From the NCBI RefSeq assembly GCF_046546335.1, contig NZ_JBKGYA010000110.1: DNA of 6,981 bases. The stretch is one strand, 5' to 3'. Positions 5,687 to 6,981 of this stretch are shown here, piece after piece. Source of the DNA: Thiohalospira sp046546335. GTDB lineage: Bacteria > Pseudomonadota > Gammaproteobacteria > Thiohalospirales > Thiohalospiraceae. Within the stretch, counting starts at the first letter, position 1. Each line of letters starts with the position of its first letter. Under the pieces are notes generated by a model. The model searched no databases. It saw only the letters and a list, made by a program, of their open reading frames with translations, and was not told where the DNA came from. A program made the translations under genes and the position numbers.

Positions 5687-5744
5687 CGGTCGTTTCCGGG
5701 GATCCCGGCGAGCCCCCCACGGTACGGCAACGGCAGGCAGGCGC

Positions 5745-6981
5745 ATGCGGCTTAGCAGGATCAAGCTGGCCGGGTTCAAGTCCTTCGTGGACCCCACGAC
5801 CATCCCGCTCCCCGGCAATCGGGTGGGGGTGGTCGGACCCAACGGCTGCGGCAAGTCCAACGTCATCGACGCCGTGCGCTGGGTCATGGGCGAGTCCTCC
5901 GCGCGCCACCTGCGCGGCGAGGCGATGTCGGACGTCATCTTCAACGGCTCCTCCTCGCGCAAGCCGGTGGGCCAGGCCTCCATCGAGATGGTCTTCGACA
6001 ACAGCGAAGGCGGTCTCACCGGCCAGTACGCCCACTACAACGAGCTCGCCGTCCGCCGCACCGTCACCCGCGAGGGCCAGTCCACCTACTACCTCAACGG
6101 CACCCGCTGCCGCCGGCGCGACATCACCGACATCTTCCTGGGCACCGGCCTGGGGCCGCGCTCCTACGCCATCATCCAGCAGAACACCGTCTCCCGGCTC
6201 ATCGAGGCGCGCCCCGACGAGATGCGCACCTATCTCGAGGAGGCCGCCGGGATCTCCAAGTACAAGGAGCGCCGGCGGGAGACGGAGAACCGGATCCGCC
6301 ACACCCGGGAGAACCTGGAGCGGCTGGAGGACCTGCGCGAGGAACTCGACCGCCACCTGGAGCACCTGGAGAAGCAGGCGCGGACCGCCGAGCGCTACAA
6401 GGAGCTGCGCGCCGAGGAGCACACCCTGCGCGGCCAGCTCCACGCCCTGCGCTGGCGGATCCTGGACACCGAGTGCGCCGCCCACGACCGCGCCGTCGGC
6501 GAGAAGGAGACCGCCCTGGAGGCGGAGATCGCCAGCCAGCGCCGGATCGAGGCGGAGATGGAGGAGCGCCGCTCGGAGCAGGCGGAGGCCGCCGACGCCT
6601 TCAGCGAGGTCCAGGAGCGCTACTACGCCGTGGGCGCCGATATCGCCCGGCTGGAGGAGGCCATCGGGCAGGCGCGCGCCCGCCAGCACCAGCAGGAGCA
6701 GGAGCGCGAACAGCTGGACAGCGCCCTGGCGGAGACCGACCAGCGGCTGGAGGCCGATCGCGCCCGCCTGGCCGAGCTGGATACCACCCTGGGGCAGGGC
6801 GAGCCGGAGCTGGAGCGGCTGGCCGCGGCCGAGGCCGAGGCCGCCGAGGCGCTGGCGGCGGCCGAGGAGGCGCGGCGCCAGTGGCAGCAGGAGTGGGAGC
6901 GGCTCAACGCCGCCCTCAACGAGCCCACCCGCGAGGCGGAGGTCGCCCGCAACAACCTCACCAACCTGGAGCGCCGCGCCA
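5745..6981 (+). CDS. smc: Chromosome segregation protein SMC, N-terminal part (cut by window edge)
   Basis: Large ATPase that with ScpA and ScpB forms the bacterial condensin, loading near the origin and extruding DNA loops to align and separate sister chromosomes. About 412 of the usual roughly 1,150-1,170 residues are present, and the frame is open at 6981. It starts MRLSRIKLAGFKSF, the canonical SMC opening. Walker A is GPNGCGKS (31-38), with K37 binding ATP. R57 in HLRG lies where the arginine finger is found in other SMCs. The Q-loop and following block (IIQQNTVSRLIEARPDEM, 143-160) are typical. From about residue 170 the sequence is a charged Glu/Arg/Ala-rich coiled coil to the edge; hinge, Walker B and signature motif lie outside. 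The spacing of motifs is that of SMC, not MukB. The ATG has only a weak site (GGCAGG) before it. It is divergent from queF; in related gammaproteobacteria zipA and ligA commonly follow smc. Confidence 0.95.
   Translation, partial: MRLSRIKLAGFKSFVDPTTIPLPGNRVGVVGPNGCGKSNVIDAVRWVMGESSARHLRGEAMSDVIFNGSSSRKPVGQASIEMVFDNSEGGLTGQYAHYNELAVRRTVTREGQSTYYLNGTRCRRRDITDIFLGTGLGPRSYAIIQQNTVSRLIEARPDEMRTYLEEAAGISKYKERRRETENRIRHTRENLERLEDLREELDRHLEHLEKQARTAERYKELRAEEHTLRGQLHALRWRILDTECAAHDRAVGEKETALEAEIASQRRIEAEMEERRSEQAEAADAFSEVQERYYAVGADIARLEEAIGQARARQHQQEQEREQLDSALAETDQRLEADRARLAELDTTLGQGEPELERLAAAEAEAAEALAAAEEARRQWQQEWERLNAALNEPTREAEVARNNLTNLERRA

Noticed and set aside
5640..6689. Upstream in-frame extension of queF
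   Set aside because: The frame is open to 6689, but this part is antisense to smc. The ATG at 5637-5639 has a proper ribosome binding site and gives the normal QueF length.

Overview
The window is GC-rich and reads as chromosomal DNA from a gammaproteobacterium. A Tat-exported high-potential iron-sulfur protein (HiPIP), an SMC of the Pseudomonas/Chromatiales type and a large CBS/PAS/GGDEF protein together point towards purple-sulfur-bacterial relatives (Chromatiales, for example Ectothiorhodospiraceae). That placement is an inference from protein families, not a database match.

Layout, left to right. Positions 1-163 hold no gene I can support, although a truncated gene could enter from the left. 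A single-gene HiPIP unit follows: candidate -10 box at 165-170, coding sequence 290-610, strong intrinsic terminator 643-673. Next on the + strand is a 955-residue cytoplasmic diguanylate cyclase (724-3591). It has a CBS pair, four PAS domains (two of them a clear tandem duplication), a small sensory module and a GGDEF domain with intact active and inhibitory sites. A gene-free stretch (3592-3859) carries inverted repeats, including a terminator whose T-run lies on the minus strand.

The minus strand then holds tRNA-Asn(GUU) (3860-3935) with a good sigma70-type promoter, and upstream of it a two-gene unit transcribed leftwards: queF (5241-5639), then an FGGY kinase that most resembles D-ribulokinase (3979-5238). 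The kinase ribosome binding site lies in the last codons of queF, and the tRNA -35 box overlaps the kinase stop codon. Divergent from queF, smc starts at 5745 and runs off the right edge inside its first coiled coil.

How the genes relate: HiPIP is a periplasmic electron carrier, the GGDEF protein makes c-di-GMP in response to internal cues, QueF makes preQ1 for queuosine (tRNA-Asn(GUU) is one of the four queuosine target tRNAs), the kinase probably feeds pentose phosphates, and SMC compacts chromosomes. I see no evidence of a mobile element, CRISPR array, defence system or clearly new system. The most interesting points are the sensory architecture of the cyclase and the compact queF-kinase-tRNA arrangement.
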